In this document: piece by piece, positions 45,377-57,129 of the stretch
Layout of the letters: the number at the start of each line of letters is the position of its first letter
Position numbering within the stretch: the first letter of the stretch is position 1
Origin: Castor canadensis
Taxonomy: Eukaryota > Chordata > Mammalia > Rodentia > Castoridae
Direction of reading: 5' to 3'
Length of the DNA stretch: 64,000 nucleotides
Assembly: GCF_047511655.1 (NCBI RefSeq)
Contig: NC_133405.1
Span: 90,555,046-90,619,045 of the forward strand
Made by a program: the position numbers and the translations under genes
Notes under the pieces: generated by a model
Seen by the model: only the letters and a program-made list of their open reading frames with translations
What the model was told of the DNA's origin: nothing
Database searches by the model: none

Positions 45377-48300
45377 ATGACAGGAATCACCACATACCTA
45401 TCAGTACTAACACTTAATGTTAACGGACTTAATTCCCCCATCAAAAGGCACCATTTGATGAAATGGATTAAAAAGGAAGATCCAACAATTTGTTGCTTAC
45501 AGGAGACCCATCTCACCGACAGAAGTAAGCATAGGCTTAGGATGAAAGGCTGGAAGAAGATTTACCAAGCCAATGGCAGGAGTAGCAATACTTATCTCTG
45601 ACAAAGTAGACTTCAAACCTACGTTGATCAAACGAGACAAAGAAGGACATTCCATACTAATAAAAGGGGAAATAGACCAAAAGGAAATAATAATTATCAA
45701 CCTATATGCACCCAATGTCAACACACCCAATTTCATCAAACATACCCTGAAAGACCTAAAAGCATATATTAACTCCAACACAGTGGTTGTGGGAGACTTT
45801 AACACCCCATTATCATCAATAGATAGGTCATCCAAACAAAACATCAATAAAGAAATTCAAGATCTAAAATATACCATAGATCAAATGGACCTAGTTGATG
45901 TCTACAGAACATTTCACCCAACTTCTACACAATATACATTCTTCTCAGCAGCCCATGGAACCGTCTCCAAAATAGATCATATCCTAAGGCACAAAGCAAG
46001 CCTCAGCAAGTATAAGAAAATAGAAATTATACCGTGCATACTATGTGATCACAATGCAATAAAACTAGAACTCAACAACAAAAGTAAAGACATAAAACAT
46101 TTAAACAGCTGTAAACTGAATAACTCATTACTCAATGAACAATGGGTCACTGTTGAAATAAAAGAAGACTGAAAGATCCCAAATCAATGACCTAATGATA
46201 CATCTCAAACTCCTAGAAAAACAAGAACAAGCAAATCCCAAAACAAATAGAAGAGAAATAATAAAAATAAGAGCTGAAATCAACGAAATAGAAACCAAAA
46301 AAACCATACAAAGAATTAATGAAACAAAAAGTTGGTTCTTTGAAAAAATAAACAAGATCGACAGACCCTTGGCCAAACCTGACTAAAATGAGGAGAGAAA
46401 AAACTCAAATTAGTAGAATCAGGAATGCAAAAGGGGAGATAACAACAAACACCACGGAAGTCCAGGAAATCATCAGAGACGACTTCGAGAACCTATATTC
46501 AAATAAATTTGAAAATCTTAAAGAAATGGGCAGATTTCTAGATACATACGATCATCCAAAAAAGAACCAAGAGGAAATTAATCAGCTGAATAGATCTATA
46601 ACACAAAACGAAATTGAAGCAGCAATCAAGAGTCTCCCCAAAAAGAAAAGTCCAGGACCTGATGGATTCTCTGCTGAATTCTATCAGACCTTTAAAGAAG
46701 AACTGGTATCCACACTCCTTAAAATGTTCCACAAAATAGAAAGGGAAGGAAAACTGCCTAACACATTTTATGAAGCCAGTATTACACTTATCCCAAAACC
46801 AGGCAAAGACACCTCCAAAAAGGAGAACTATAGGCCAATCTCCTTAACGAACATTGATGCAAAAATCCTTAACAAAACAATGGCAAACCAAATTCAACAA
46901 CACATCAAAAAGATTATTCACAACGACCAAGTTGGCTTCATCCCAGGAATGCAGGGGTGGTTCAACATATGAAAATCAATAAACGTAAAAAACCACATTA
47001 ACAGAAGCAAAGACAAAAACCACTTGATCATCTCAATAGCTGCAGAAAAAGCCTTTGATAAGATCCAACACCATTTCACGATAAAAGCCCTAAGAAAACT
47101 AGGAATAGAAGGAAAGTACCTCAACATTATAAAAGCTATATATGACAAACCTACAGCCAGCATTATACTTAATGGAGAAAAACTGAAACCATTCCCTCTA
47201 AAATCAGGAACGAGACAAGGATGCCCACTTTCTCCACTCCTACTCAACATAGTACTGGAATTCCTAGCCAGAGCAATTAGGCAAGAAGAAGGAATAAAAG
47301 GAATACAAATAGGTAAAGAAACTGTCAAAATATGCCTATTGGCAGATGACATGATGCTATACCTTAAAGCCCTAAAAAACTCTACTCAGAAGCTCTTAGA
47401 CACCATCAATAGCTACAGCAAGGTAGCAGGATATATAATCAACATAGACAAATCATTAGCATTTCTATACACTATTAATGAACAAACTGAAAAAGAATGT
47501 ATGAAAACAATTCCATTTACAATAGCCTCAAAAAAATCAAATACCTAGGTGTAAACCTAACAAAAGATGTGAACAACCTCTACAAGGAAAACCATAGACT
47601 TCTGAAGAAAGAGATTGAGGAAGACTATAGAAAGTGGAGAGATCTCCCATGCTCATGGATTGGTAGAATCAACATAGTAAAAATGTCTATACTCCCAAAA
47701 GTAATCTACATGTTTAATGCAATTCCCATCAAAATTCCAATGACATTCATTAAAGAGATCGAAAAATCTACCGTTAAATTTATATGGAAACACAAGAGGC
47801 CACGAATAGCCAAGGGAATACTCAGTGAAAAGAACAATGCTGGAGGCATCACGATACCTGACTTCAAACGATATTACAAAGCAATAACAATAAAAACAGC
47901 ATGGTACTGGCACAAAAACAGATATGAAGACCAGTGGAACAGAATAGAGGACCCAGATATGAAGCCACACAACTATAACTAATCTTGTCTTTGACAAAGA
48001 TGCTAAAAATATACGATGGAGAAAAAGCAGCCTCTTCAACAAAAACTGCTGGGAAAACTGGTTAGCAGTCTGCAAAAAGCTGAAACTAGATCCATGTATA
48101 TCACCCTATACCAATATTACCTCAAAATGGATCAAGGATGTTAATATCAGACCCCGAACTCTAAAGTTGGTACAGGAAAGAGTAGGAAATAGTCTGGAAT
48201 TAATAGGTATAGGTAAGAACTTTCTCAATGGAACCCCAGCTGCACAGCAACTAAGAGATAGCATAGATAAATGGGACTTCATAAAACTAAAACGCTTCTG

Positions 48301-49015
48301 CTCAACAAAAGAAATGGTCCCAGACAAAGGACTGATAACCAGAATATATAGGGAACTCAAAAAATTAAATTCTCCCAAAATTAATGAGCCAATAAAGAAA
48401 TGGGCAGGTGAACTAAACAGAACTTTCTCAAAAGAAGAAATTCAAAAGGCCAAAAAACACATGAAAAAATGCTCACCATCTCTAGCAATAAAGGAAATGC
48501 AAATTAAAACCACGCTAAGATTCCACCTCACCCCTGTTAGAATAGCCATCATAAGCAACACCACCAACAACAGGTGTTGGCGAGGATGCGGGGAAAAAGG
48601 AACCCTCTTACACTGTTGGTGGGAATGTAAACTAGAACAACCACTCTGGAAAAACATTTGGAGGCTACATAAAAAGCTAAACATTGATCTACCACTTGAT
48701 CCAGCAATACCACTCTTGGGGATACACCCAAAAGAAAGCGACTCAGGTTACACCAGAGGCGCCTGCACACCCCCGTTTATTGCAGCACTATTCACAATAG
48801 CCAAGTTATGGAAACAGCCAAGATGCACCACTACTGACAAATGGATCAAGAATACGAGGCATCTATACACAATGGAATTTTGTGCAGCCATGAAGAAGAA
48901 CGAAATGTTATCATTCGCTGGTAAATGGATGGAATTGGAGAACATCATTCTGAGTGAGGTTAGCCTGGCCCAAAAGACCAAAAATTGTATGTTCTCCCTC
49001 ATATGCGAACGTTAG
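45377..49015 (+). pseudogene. L1 ORF2 (endonuclease-reverse transcriptase), broken copy
   Basis: Begins MTGITTYLSVLTLNVNGLNS. The endonuclease continues at 45573-46172 after a frameshift caused by a small deletion (VVVGDFNTPLSSIDRSS). The RT begins in 46388-46972 ([16 protein letters not shown]) and ends at a TGA (46970-46972), at the same codon as the TGA in the 7.6-kb copy. RT continues at 47024-47548 with active site LADDM in place of FADDM. The C-terminal frames (47497-47982, 48167-49015) keep [18 protein letters not shown]. Length is about 180 bases shorter than the 7.6-kb copy because of two internal deletions. Confidence 0.9.
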
Positions 49016-49671
49016 ATCACAACGTGAACTAACACAACAAGGTGACTGAACTTTGATCACAAGATAAAAGCGAGAGCCCACAAGAGAGATATGAGGATGG
49101 GTAAGACACCTAAAAAATTAGCTAGCATTTGTTGCCCTCAACGCAGAGAAACTAAAGCAGATACCTTAAAAGCAACTGAGGCCAATAGGAGAAGGGGACC
49201 AGAAACTGGAGAAATGGTTAGATCAAAAAGAATTAACCTAGAAGGTAACACACACGCACAGGAAATCAATGTGAGTCAATGCCCTGTATAGCTATCCTTA
49301 TCTCAACCAGCAAAACCCCTTGTTCCTTCCTATTATTGCTTATACTCTCTCTACAACAAAATTAGAGATAAGGGCAAAATAGTTTCTGCTGGGTATCCAG
49401 GGGGTAGGGGGGAGAGGCAGGGGGCGGGGTGGGTGGTAAGGGAGGGGGTGGTGGCAGAGGGGAGAAATGACCCAAGCATTGTATGCACATATGAATAATA
49501 AAAAAATTTAAAACTTAGAAAAAAAAGACCCTTCCCTCTGTGCTTAATATTGGCTGTGTTTCATTTCTTGTCATGATCTTACAAGGTTTTGTCTTCATAA
49601 AAAGGGGAGGGAACTGTTATCCTTCTTTATATATACATATAAAGGATATAATGTATATGAATATATATATT

Positions 49672-49702
49672 TACACACACACACACACATATATATATAA
49701 AA
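49672..49702. repeat. (AC)n/(AT)n microsatellite
   Basis: CACACACA run followed by ATATATAT. Confidence 0.85.
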
Positions 49703-49784
49703 CATGTATAGGGAGAATGTAAGTGTCACATCCTTTCTACCTGAAATGTTTTGTAGGATTGAACTGTGAAGCTGCCAGGGTCTG

Positions 49785-49975
49785 GAGACTGTTTTTGTTG
49801 TTGTGCCTGTGGCTTTTGGTTTATTTGTTTTTCAGACAGGGTCTCACTGGATTGTATAGGCTGGCCTCAAATTTGCTCTGTAGTCCAGACTATCCTCAAA
49901 TTCATGATCCTCCTGCCTCAGCCTCCCAGTGGCTTGGATTGCAAATGTGCACCACCACGCCTGGTGCCTTTGGCT
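49785..49975 (-). mobile_element. B1-like SINE, antisense
   Basis: Reads, reversed, as a 7SL-derived SINE: CAGACAGGGTCTCACTGG, TAGGCTGGCCTCAAATTTGC, ATCCTCCTGCCTCAGCCTCC and GTGCACCACCACGCCTGG are all present on the plus strand in antisense order. Confidence 0.8.
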
Positions 49976-50339
49976 TCCTTCAGACTCTACTCATTCAGTA
50001 TTTATAGGACCATTCTGATGTTTTGTTTGATTTTGCTTTGTCATTTTGGTGTGTTTACTTGAAATTTATATATTCTATCTAAATTTTCAAATTTTTATGC
50101 ATACAAATGTTAAGGATTTTCACTTGTGAACTTTTAAATATCTTATTATCCACAACCATATCTCCTCATTCACTCCAGACATTGGTTATTTCATGATTTC
50201 TCCTTGTTTTCTGCAGATGCATACAAGGTAAATCTCGATCATATCCTTATCACAAAGAACCAATTTCGGCTGTGTTGTTTTATCATTAACTGATTCACAA
50301 ATTTATCCTCATTTCATTTCCTCTGTTTTCTTTAGCTCT

Positions 50340-50425
50340 TTTTGTTTGTTTTGGTGATACTGGAGTTTGCACTCAGGGCCTCACACTTGCTAGCCAGGAG
50401 CTCTGCCCCCAGACCTATGCTTTCT
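50340..50425 (-). mobile_element. tRNA/ID-like SINE, antisense
   Basis: GGTGATACTGGAGTTTGCAC, CAGGGCCTCACACTTGCTAG and CCAGGAGCTCTGCCCCCAGA are the reversed tRNA-like unit seen in the composite SINEs at 29.6 and 31.0 kb, here without the 7SL-like part. Confidence 0.7.
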
Positions 50426-51627
50426 TTAATCTTTATCTACTTTCTTCTTCTCAATTTTGATAGAGGATGTATGTGTCATTAACTTTCTCTCTCCTTTTTT
50501 ATGCAATATAGACATGTGATAAGTATTCTTTAAGTTTTCATTACTATTGAGTTCAAAAGACTTTGTAATTTCATTGATGACTTCTTGTTTCAGTGGTGGG
50601 TTTGGTTTTTTTCTTTTTTTAATGAAGATATCTCTTAACCTAAGAACATATAGAGGATAACATGTTTCTTTTTCTTTTGTGATTGCTCTGGCTAGAATGT
50701 CCAGAACTGTGTTCAGAAGAAATGGCAAGCACAGGCCTCCTTTGCCTCCTTCCTGATCTCAGAGGAAAAGCTTTCACTCTTTCACCACTGACTATGATGT
50801 TCACAGTGGGGTTTTCACATAGGACTTTTTGTTCTTTTGCGGCAGCGTCCTTGTATTCAACACACTATTGTGTGTAGAAATTATTTTTAATCATAAAAGG
50901 ACACTGAATTTGTCAGATGCTTTTACTTCATCAATTGAGAAGATCGTGAGATCGTTGTCCTTCATCTAGTTAATGTGCATGACATTAATTGATAGTCACT
51001 GGTCAAATCTTCCTGCATTCCCCAGATAAATCCCACATGGTCATGGGCTTTCCATAATCTCGGTTTGCTAGTGATTTATTTGTTCAGTGTTTTTTTAAAT
51101 CAACGTTATTCCAGGATACTAGTTTGTTGTATACTTTTCTTGTGGCCCCTTTTTGTGACTTGGTGTCAGGGTAATGCTGTCCCCTTAAAATGAATTGGAA
51201 GTGTTCCAACTTCTTATGCTTTCAAAGACATTGAGGAGGATTGGCGCTTTACAGAGAGTCCTCCAGTGAAACCATCCGGTCCTTTCCTTTTTTCTTTAGG
51301 GATGTTTGTGATTACGGCTACAGTGTCCTTATTAGTTATAGGTCTGTTCAGATTCTGTATTTCTTCATGATTCACTCTTGGTAGATTGTATGTTTCTCAA
51401 AATTTGTGAACTTTTAGATTGTCTATTTTGTTGATGTATAATTAATTGTTCCTAGTATCCTCTTATCATCTTTTAATTTTAGCAGCATCACCGGTAAAGT
51501 CTCCTCTTTCCTTCTGAATTTAGTTATTTAAGTCTTCACTAACACTTTTTCTAGTTAACCTACTCAAGAGTTTGCCAGTTATGTTGGGCTTTTCCAAAAT
51601 ACAATCCTTCATTCCATTGATTCCATT

Positions 51628-51965
51628 TTTTTTTTGGTTGTACTGGATTTTGAACTCAGGGCCTTACACCTGGTGGTTGGACACTCTACATCTTGAGCCG
51701 CTCCCCTGGCCCTTTTTGTTTTAGTTATTTTTCAGTTATGGTTTCGTGATTTTGCCCAGGACTGGCCTCAGCCTGCCATCCTCCTCCTATGCCTGCCGTG
51801 TAGCTGGGATTACAGGTATGCCCCACTGTGCAGGGCTTATTGGTTGAGATGGGATTTCATTAACTTTTTGCCCAGGCTGGCCGTGAACCATGGAACCGTG
51901 ATCCTCCCTGTCTCCACCTCTAGAGTAACTGAGATCACAGGTGTGTGCCACCATACCTGGCCATT
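51628..51965 (-). mobile_element. Composite SINE (dimeric 7SL-like plus tRNA-like), antisense
   Basis: From left: reversed tail (TTTTTTTTTGG), tRNA-like part (GTACTGGATTTTGAACTCAG, GGCCTTACACC), first 7SL-like part (GCTGGGATTACAGGTATGCC near 51800) and second (TTGCCCAGGCTGGCCGTGAA, GTGTGTGCCACCATACCTGG near 51940). Same architecture as the SINE at 30788-31112. Confidence 0.85.
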
Positions 51966-52310
51966 TCATTTGGTTCTTCTGTTGTTTTCCTATTCTCTCT
52001 TTCCTTTCTTCCTAATTTAATCTTTATGTTTTCCCTTCTCGTGGTAATTCTGTGATTAAATTGCTCTTTTATATTGTGATACCTCTTTTTTTTTTTTTTT
52101 ACTTTCATTTGCCTCAAGGCATTTTCTAAGTTCCCTCATGGTCTTTTTTTTTTTCCTTTGCTCCAATGGCTATTTGAGAGAGTGTTCTTTAATTTTCACA
52201 TTTTTGTTAATCTTCTAATTCTCCTTCTGGAGTTGGTTTCTAGTTTCATTCTGCCACGGTCAGAAAAATACTCAGTATGATTTCAATCTTTTTCAGTTTC
52301 TTCAGATCCT

Positions 52311-54127
52311 AAATGTGGACAAAAAAGCTAAAATTAAAAACTTCCAGAAATGAATTAGAAGGATGTCATGATGAACATGCTATAGTCAAAGGACTCACTT
52401 CTGTTCCAAAGAAAGTAACAGCCACACACAAAACATGTTAAGTGGATTTCATCCAATTTAGCAACCCTACTCTTCATCATCAGGTAAATGAATATATACA
52501 CAGGACAATGAACAAGTATGCAAAATATATAAGGACCTCATCATTCATTATTAAGAGGAGAGCCCAATAGTAAATGGGCAGTTCATGTGAAAAAGGATAC
52601 ACATACACCCAAGAGAAGAGGCTGGGCCCAGGTCACACACTGGCAGCGCCAGAGCTGGGTTAGAGACCTCAGGCAAGTCTCATCCCTTCTCTGGTGCAGT
52701 CTTATCATGTCAATCACGAGGGTGGACAGGACCCCAAAGCATCAGTGAAAGTGCAATGGGATTTGGTGCATGCAGCCTGGTGGGCAGGAGAGTCGGTGTT
52801 AAGGAAGAGTGTAGAGCAGGAGGACGTGTCACCCTCAGGACCCAGTGATCCCCTCCATGGCAGCAGCAAGAGACTTCAAGAGGCAGAACAGGCATCGCGC
52901 ATCGTGTCCTTAGGATCCTGGGTTCCAGTCGTTGTGCTGCTCTCCCTGGCTGTACGACTTCAGACTAGTGGTCGTCCTCTCAGAGCTTCAGGTTCCTTGT
53001 TCATGGAATGGGCCTGACCAGCCCCTCCTCTCAGGGGTGCAGGTAGTTGTCAATACAGGCTCAAACAGGAAATTGCACATGAATATCCATTACAGTTTTC
53101 TGTATAATCATAAATAAGTGAAAGCCAGTGACTTGACCAATGTTTGTCCATGAGCAAGTGGAGGAGGATCAGAGAGCATACCAGGGCTGGGGAAGAGGCT
53201 GTGGGAGCCATCAAACATCATGAATACCACTGTTGCAGACCTGGCACATACAAGGGTCTCAAAAAATATGTGAGCCTATGTGGTGGAATGTCTATGGAAG
53301 GCCTGGCCTGGGGTGGGGGGGAGGCGTATCTTGGTCTCCTGGCTCTTCCCTTTCTCCTTGCCCAGATAGCTCTCAGCACGGACCCTTGCATGGTGTGGGG
53401 CTTGGGCCCCTGGTGGAACCCTCCCTGGGAAGAGGAGGTAGAAAGGGGAGTGTCCAGGCAGCCTGGAGCTGCCTGGCATTGTATCTCTGAGGGCTGTTTC
53501 CTCCACCTTTCTAGATGAGCTGCCTTATCTCAAGGGCCCTCTCCACACAGTGCTCAAACTCACACCTGAGGCTCATGTTGAGTGACCTCACCCTGACTCC
53601 AGAAAAGGCATGAGCCTACTGTTACCTCAGGAGTGTCTCAGCAGGTCCCAGTCACCTTGGGTAAAACTCATCATGCCAGACCTCATCTTTCCCATAGTCC
53701 CAACCAGAGAATTGGACACAGTTCATGTTTCTCTGGGAATGCGTGGGGTGGGTGTGTCTGTGCCTGTGTGTGTATTCCAGTTAAACTTTGGGACTCAGTG
53801 TTTGTCAGAATCCCAGAAGATCCGTGTGTCCAACCAGGGACTTTGACACCAGAGAGGAGAAATAAAAACACATGCCACCAAGTTGGATGCCCACCCTTGA
53901 GACCTCTGTGAAAAAGAGGTCCAGGTCCTGGGTGTGCGACCTATGCAGTCCCATACTCAAAAATGCTCCCCTGTTGTTGTCTTGAAAGTCTTAATCACTT
54001 TTGAGCAATGAAGGTCCAAGTTCTCATTTTCAACTGAGCCTCGCGATTTATGTAGCTGCACTGGGTGAGGATCTGGGTCTGGCTGAGATGGGAGCCTCTT
54101 TTGGACACTAACTTCAAAACTTTTAAG
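52311..54127. other. Intergenic DNA downstream of MAGED4, with MIR-like fragments
   Basis: No convincing gene. Old MIR-like sequence is visible at about 52900-53050 in antisense (CTCAGAGCTTCAGGTTCCTT, typical of the reversed MIR core) and possibly near 52630-52680. Frames up to 124 codons show no domains. Confidence 0.4.
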
Positions 54128-54139
54128 AAGTGAGAGGGA

Positions 54140-54495
54140 CAACGCAGAGAAACTAAAGCAGATACCTTAAACGCAACTGAGGCCAATAGGAGAAGGGGAC
54201 CAGGAACTGGAGAAAAGGTTAGATCAAGAAGAATTAACCTAGAAGGTAACACACACGCACAGGAAATCAATGCAAGTCAACTCCCTGTATAGCTATCCTT
54301 ATCTCAACCAGCAAAAACCCTTGTTCCTTCCTATTATTGCTTATACTCTCTCTTCAACAAAATTAGAGATAAGGGCAAAATAGTTTCTGCCGGGTATCGA
54401 GAGGGTGGGGGGGGAGCGGGAGGGGGTGGGGGCAGGGGGGAGAAATGACCCAAGCATTGTATGCACATATGAATAACTTAAAAAAATTTAAAAAA
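54140..54495 (+). mobile_element. L1 3'UTR-only insertion with 12-bp target duplication
   Basis: A severely 5'-truncated L1: only the terminal 3'UTR (CAACGCAGAGAAACTAAAGC through CATTGTATGCACATATGAAT) and the A-rich tail. It closely matches 49136-49510 of the young L1. Direct repeats AAGTGAGAGGGA at 54128-54139 and 54496-54507 flank it. The close match and perfect duplication imply a recent insertion about 1.2 kb downstream of the MAGED4 stop. Confidence 0.9.
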
Positions 54496-54507
54496 AAGTG
54501 AGAGGGA

Positions 54508-55349
54508 GGCAGCGATACTGACACGACTTAACTGCTGTCTTCCTGGTCTGTCCTTCCAGGCTGTGAACACTGTCCCTGCCTGGTACTGAGCCCTTCCCAA
54601 TAGGCCAACCTGTCTCTGCCCTCACTGCCTTGCACCTGGAGGATGTGCAGCCCAACCCCCAGCCCCTGCCAAGCATCACCCAGCCCTTTCCACCCCCAGT
54701 GCCTAGGCTTGGCCTCAGCCTCCCCGGGAGACTTCCGGGGAAGAGCACTGAAGCCCCTAGCAGAGCTCCGTTTCCTCACAGACAACGAATGGGTTGACTG
54801 GGTCTACATGAAGCTTTGTTTTCATTATGTCCTCCTCTCTCAGCAATACCTGCTGCCCCTCCTACCCAAGGCAGGGGGGAAAACCCCAATTGTGAGGCCT
54901 GCATCATTGTCCTTAAGGCTCTGTCCCTCTGTCCCAGAAAGGAGATGAGGGAAGGGTCATGGAATTTTGTCTCCACAAAGATGAGGATTCAGGAGGTGAG
55001 TGAACCCTGTGAGGTGAGTACCTGTGGACCCTGTCCCTCGGCGTGAGGGACGGTGGCACAAACCTCTAGTCCTCCACACCATCCCTTCCCCTACGTCCTC
55101 TTGGCATCTAGCTGGCACTGCTGCAGAACCCTTGTGGGACATCACGTAACCATATGCACGGGGGCCTCTCTGAACTCATGGTCTCTCTACTCAGTTGGAA
55201 CCCCCACAACTCCCAGCATCCTACCCATACCTGTGTGCCTTTTCCACAGAGGTGGGGCCCACTGATCCCAGATGGCCTGCAGAAGTCTCTTTGTTAGCAC
55301 CCCAGCCACACGCCTCTTATAGCAACCCAAAGGCAGGTAAAGGAGGGAA
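54508..55349. other. G/C-richer intergenic DNA downstream of MAGED4
   Basis: No recognised transposon or gene. Open frames up to about 100 codons overlap on both strands, as expected for G/C-rich non-coding DNA. Confidence 0.4.
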
Positions 55350-55757
55350 CATCCAAATTAACTTTGCAACTTTAATCGTAACAACGATATGAAAAAACAC
55401 AAACACACAAGAAACAGCACACAAGGAAAGCAGGAAAGATGAGGGAAGCTTCATCTTGCATGGTCCCTCCGACCCACAAGGAGAAGTGCCTGGAGTGCTG
55501 TGTGACAGGGACTCTGAGGAGGTGGTCTGCCTGGGTGAGGAAGATTGCTGCAGTTCCTCAAGGCTGTCTGGGACACAAGGGAGCAAAGGGTTCAGGACAT
55601 GGATCAAATCCACAGCAACAAGGGAGGGACACAAACAATGAAGCAAGTGTGTTTCCCCACGATCATCACTGCCTCCACCCCCCAACCCGGCCTCCCCCGG
55701 CATCTCTCCCAGCTCCTCCACAGCCCTCCTGCAGGGTCTCACATCCCTGTGAAAATC
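55350..55757 (-). other. MAGED4: MAGED4 3'UTR with ATTAAA polyadenylation signal
   Basis: Follows the stop codon at 55760-55758 on the minus strand. A minus-strand ATTAAA lies at 55376-55371, so cleavage is expected about 15-25 bases further left, near 55350. The end is inferred from this signal only; a longer 3'UTR is possible. Confidence 0.55.
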
Positions 55758-57094
55758 TTACTGGATCCAGGAGAAGAAGCTGGCTCCAGCTCTTGCAGCA
55801 TTTCTGGTCCGGATGGTGGAGCTGGTGCTAGGGCCATCGAGGATGCTGGTGCTGGCCCCACTGTTGGTGCCACTGCTGACACCAGCTCTCCATGTGGCTC
55901 TCCTGTTGGCACGGTTGCTATTCAGAATGTACTGATGGTACCTGGCCCAGAAAGCAAAAGGGATCCTGGCCCAGGCATCGCCAAAATCCCCATCCTCATC
56001 CCAGGTCAGCAGCTCGGCCTGGATGTCGTCCCAGCTCCACCGTCCAATCAGAGCTTCATCCCCGATATTCATCTGGGCCCTCATCTGGGCCCTGGCATGT
56101 TCCTCAGCCATATCCACGTCCATCGTCTTGAAAGCATCGTCAACAGCCTCCAAGAAATGAGCCTTCCATTCCCGGGGGTCTCGGTTCTGGTTCTGAGGTG
56201 GCAAACAGCAGCCTTAATGACAGGGCACCCCACATTCATGAAGCACCTACTGCCTGTGACAACCTTCTATGGGCTTCCAGTCATGATGGCAAAAACAAAC
56301 AAGACTGGGATTGGGTTCTTACCATTCTGTGCCAAAGCTGGAAGCTCACCCCATCCCACACACTTACGTCTGTGAACTTAGGTCTAAGTTACTTAGAAAC
56401 CTCGCATGGGATCATGACAAGGAGGCTGTGACCAAGAAACAAACAAGGCATGGAAAATGCCACCCTGGTGCCTGGCACCTGGTAGAGGCTCTTCAGTACC
56501 TGGGCAATGAATCTCAGCACTCTCATCTTGCTGGTCTCATGGCGGGCTCGCAGGCCCCAGAAGAACTCATACTCCGGTGGGCTGCTGTTAGGGATCTTCT
56601 TGTAGTCCAGGTACCTGAAGGTGAGAGGAAAATATCCTTTGAGTCTGGCCAGGCAGACCTGTTTTGACCTGATGGGCTCCAGGTAGGACCTCCTACACCC
56701 CCAATGCTGCAGGGTCAGCTCATGGAGGTGACCTGCCCTGCCCTCGTTCCCAATACCTCAGCCTCCAAGAGTGAGGCCTTCACAGCCTTATGCCACTGTT
56801 TCTGCCTGGAATCGGAGTGGAAGTGCAGAGGTGACACCTGTAGGGCATTTGCTCATAGGGAGGCCACAAGTGTCGTGCCCCTCATTGCCATGGGCCCAGA
56901 TTCCTGTTGGGTGTGTTGTAAACAGGGGAGCCATTCTTTGGGCCCCCTGCTCTGAGCACACCCCACTTCAAGGATCCCGATGGAGTCATGGTCTGGAAAG
57001 ATCCACTATGGAAAACGACTGGAAAGGATGAAATGATCAGCCAAGAGCAGCTCTATGTGTACTCCTAAATTTCTGACCCTCCCTCCCCCCACAG

Positions 57095-57129
<35 letters not shown>

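Larger units (their letters stand above)
43651..49524 (+). mobile_element. Young, nearly full-length L1 with a spliced 5'UTR
   Basis: Starts TGGGGAGATTCCAAGATGGC, has a short 5'UTR (43651-44126), ORF1 (44127-45326), ORF2 (45377-49015), a 3'UTR and an A-rich tail. Direct repeats AAGACCCTTC at 43641-43650 and 49525-49534 flank it, so the 5' end is the true end of the inserted RNA copy. Its 5'UTR lacks the 872-base segment bounded by GT-AG in the L1 at 7640, joined precisely exon to exon at 43896/43897. Smaller deletions are near 45580 (about 14 bases), 46155 (about 124) and 48318 (about 54). The copy is dead. Confidence 0.9.
49535..52310 (-). mobile_element. Old L1 LINE, antisense, interrupted by SINEs
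   Basis: Diverged minus-strand L1. Reversed RT sequence lies at 50680-50870 and 50890-51080 (ATCAATTGAGAAGATCGTGA, CAGATAAATCCCACATGGTC), and reversed linker/endonuclease-side sequence at 52090-52310 (TTTCATTCTGCCACGGTCAG). The young L1 inserted at its left edge. No long frames. Confidence 0.6.

Noticed and set aside
46155-46165. Second splice junction in the 43.6-kb L1 (about 124 bases missing)
   Set aside because: The missing block in the 7.6-kb copy does not start with GT and end with AG at the join; a short A-rich microhomology (AAAAG) fits a simple deletion.
48317-48322. Third splice junction in the 43.6-kb L1 (about 54 bases missing)
   Set aside because: No GT-AG boundaries at the join; treated as a deletion.
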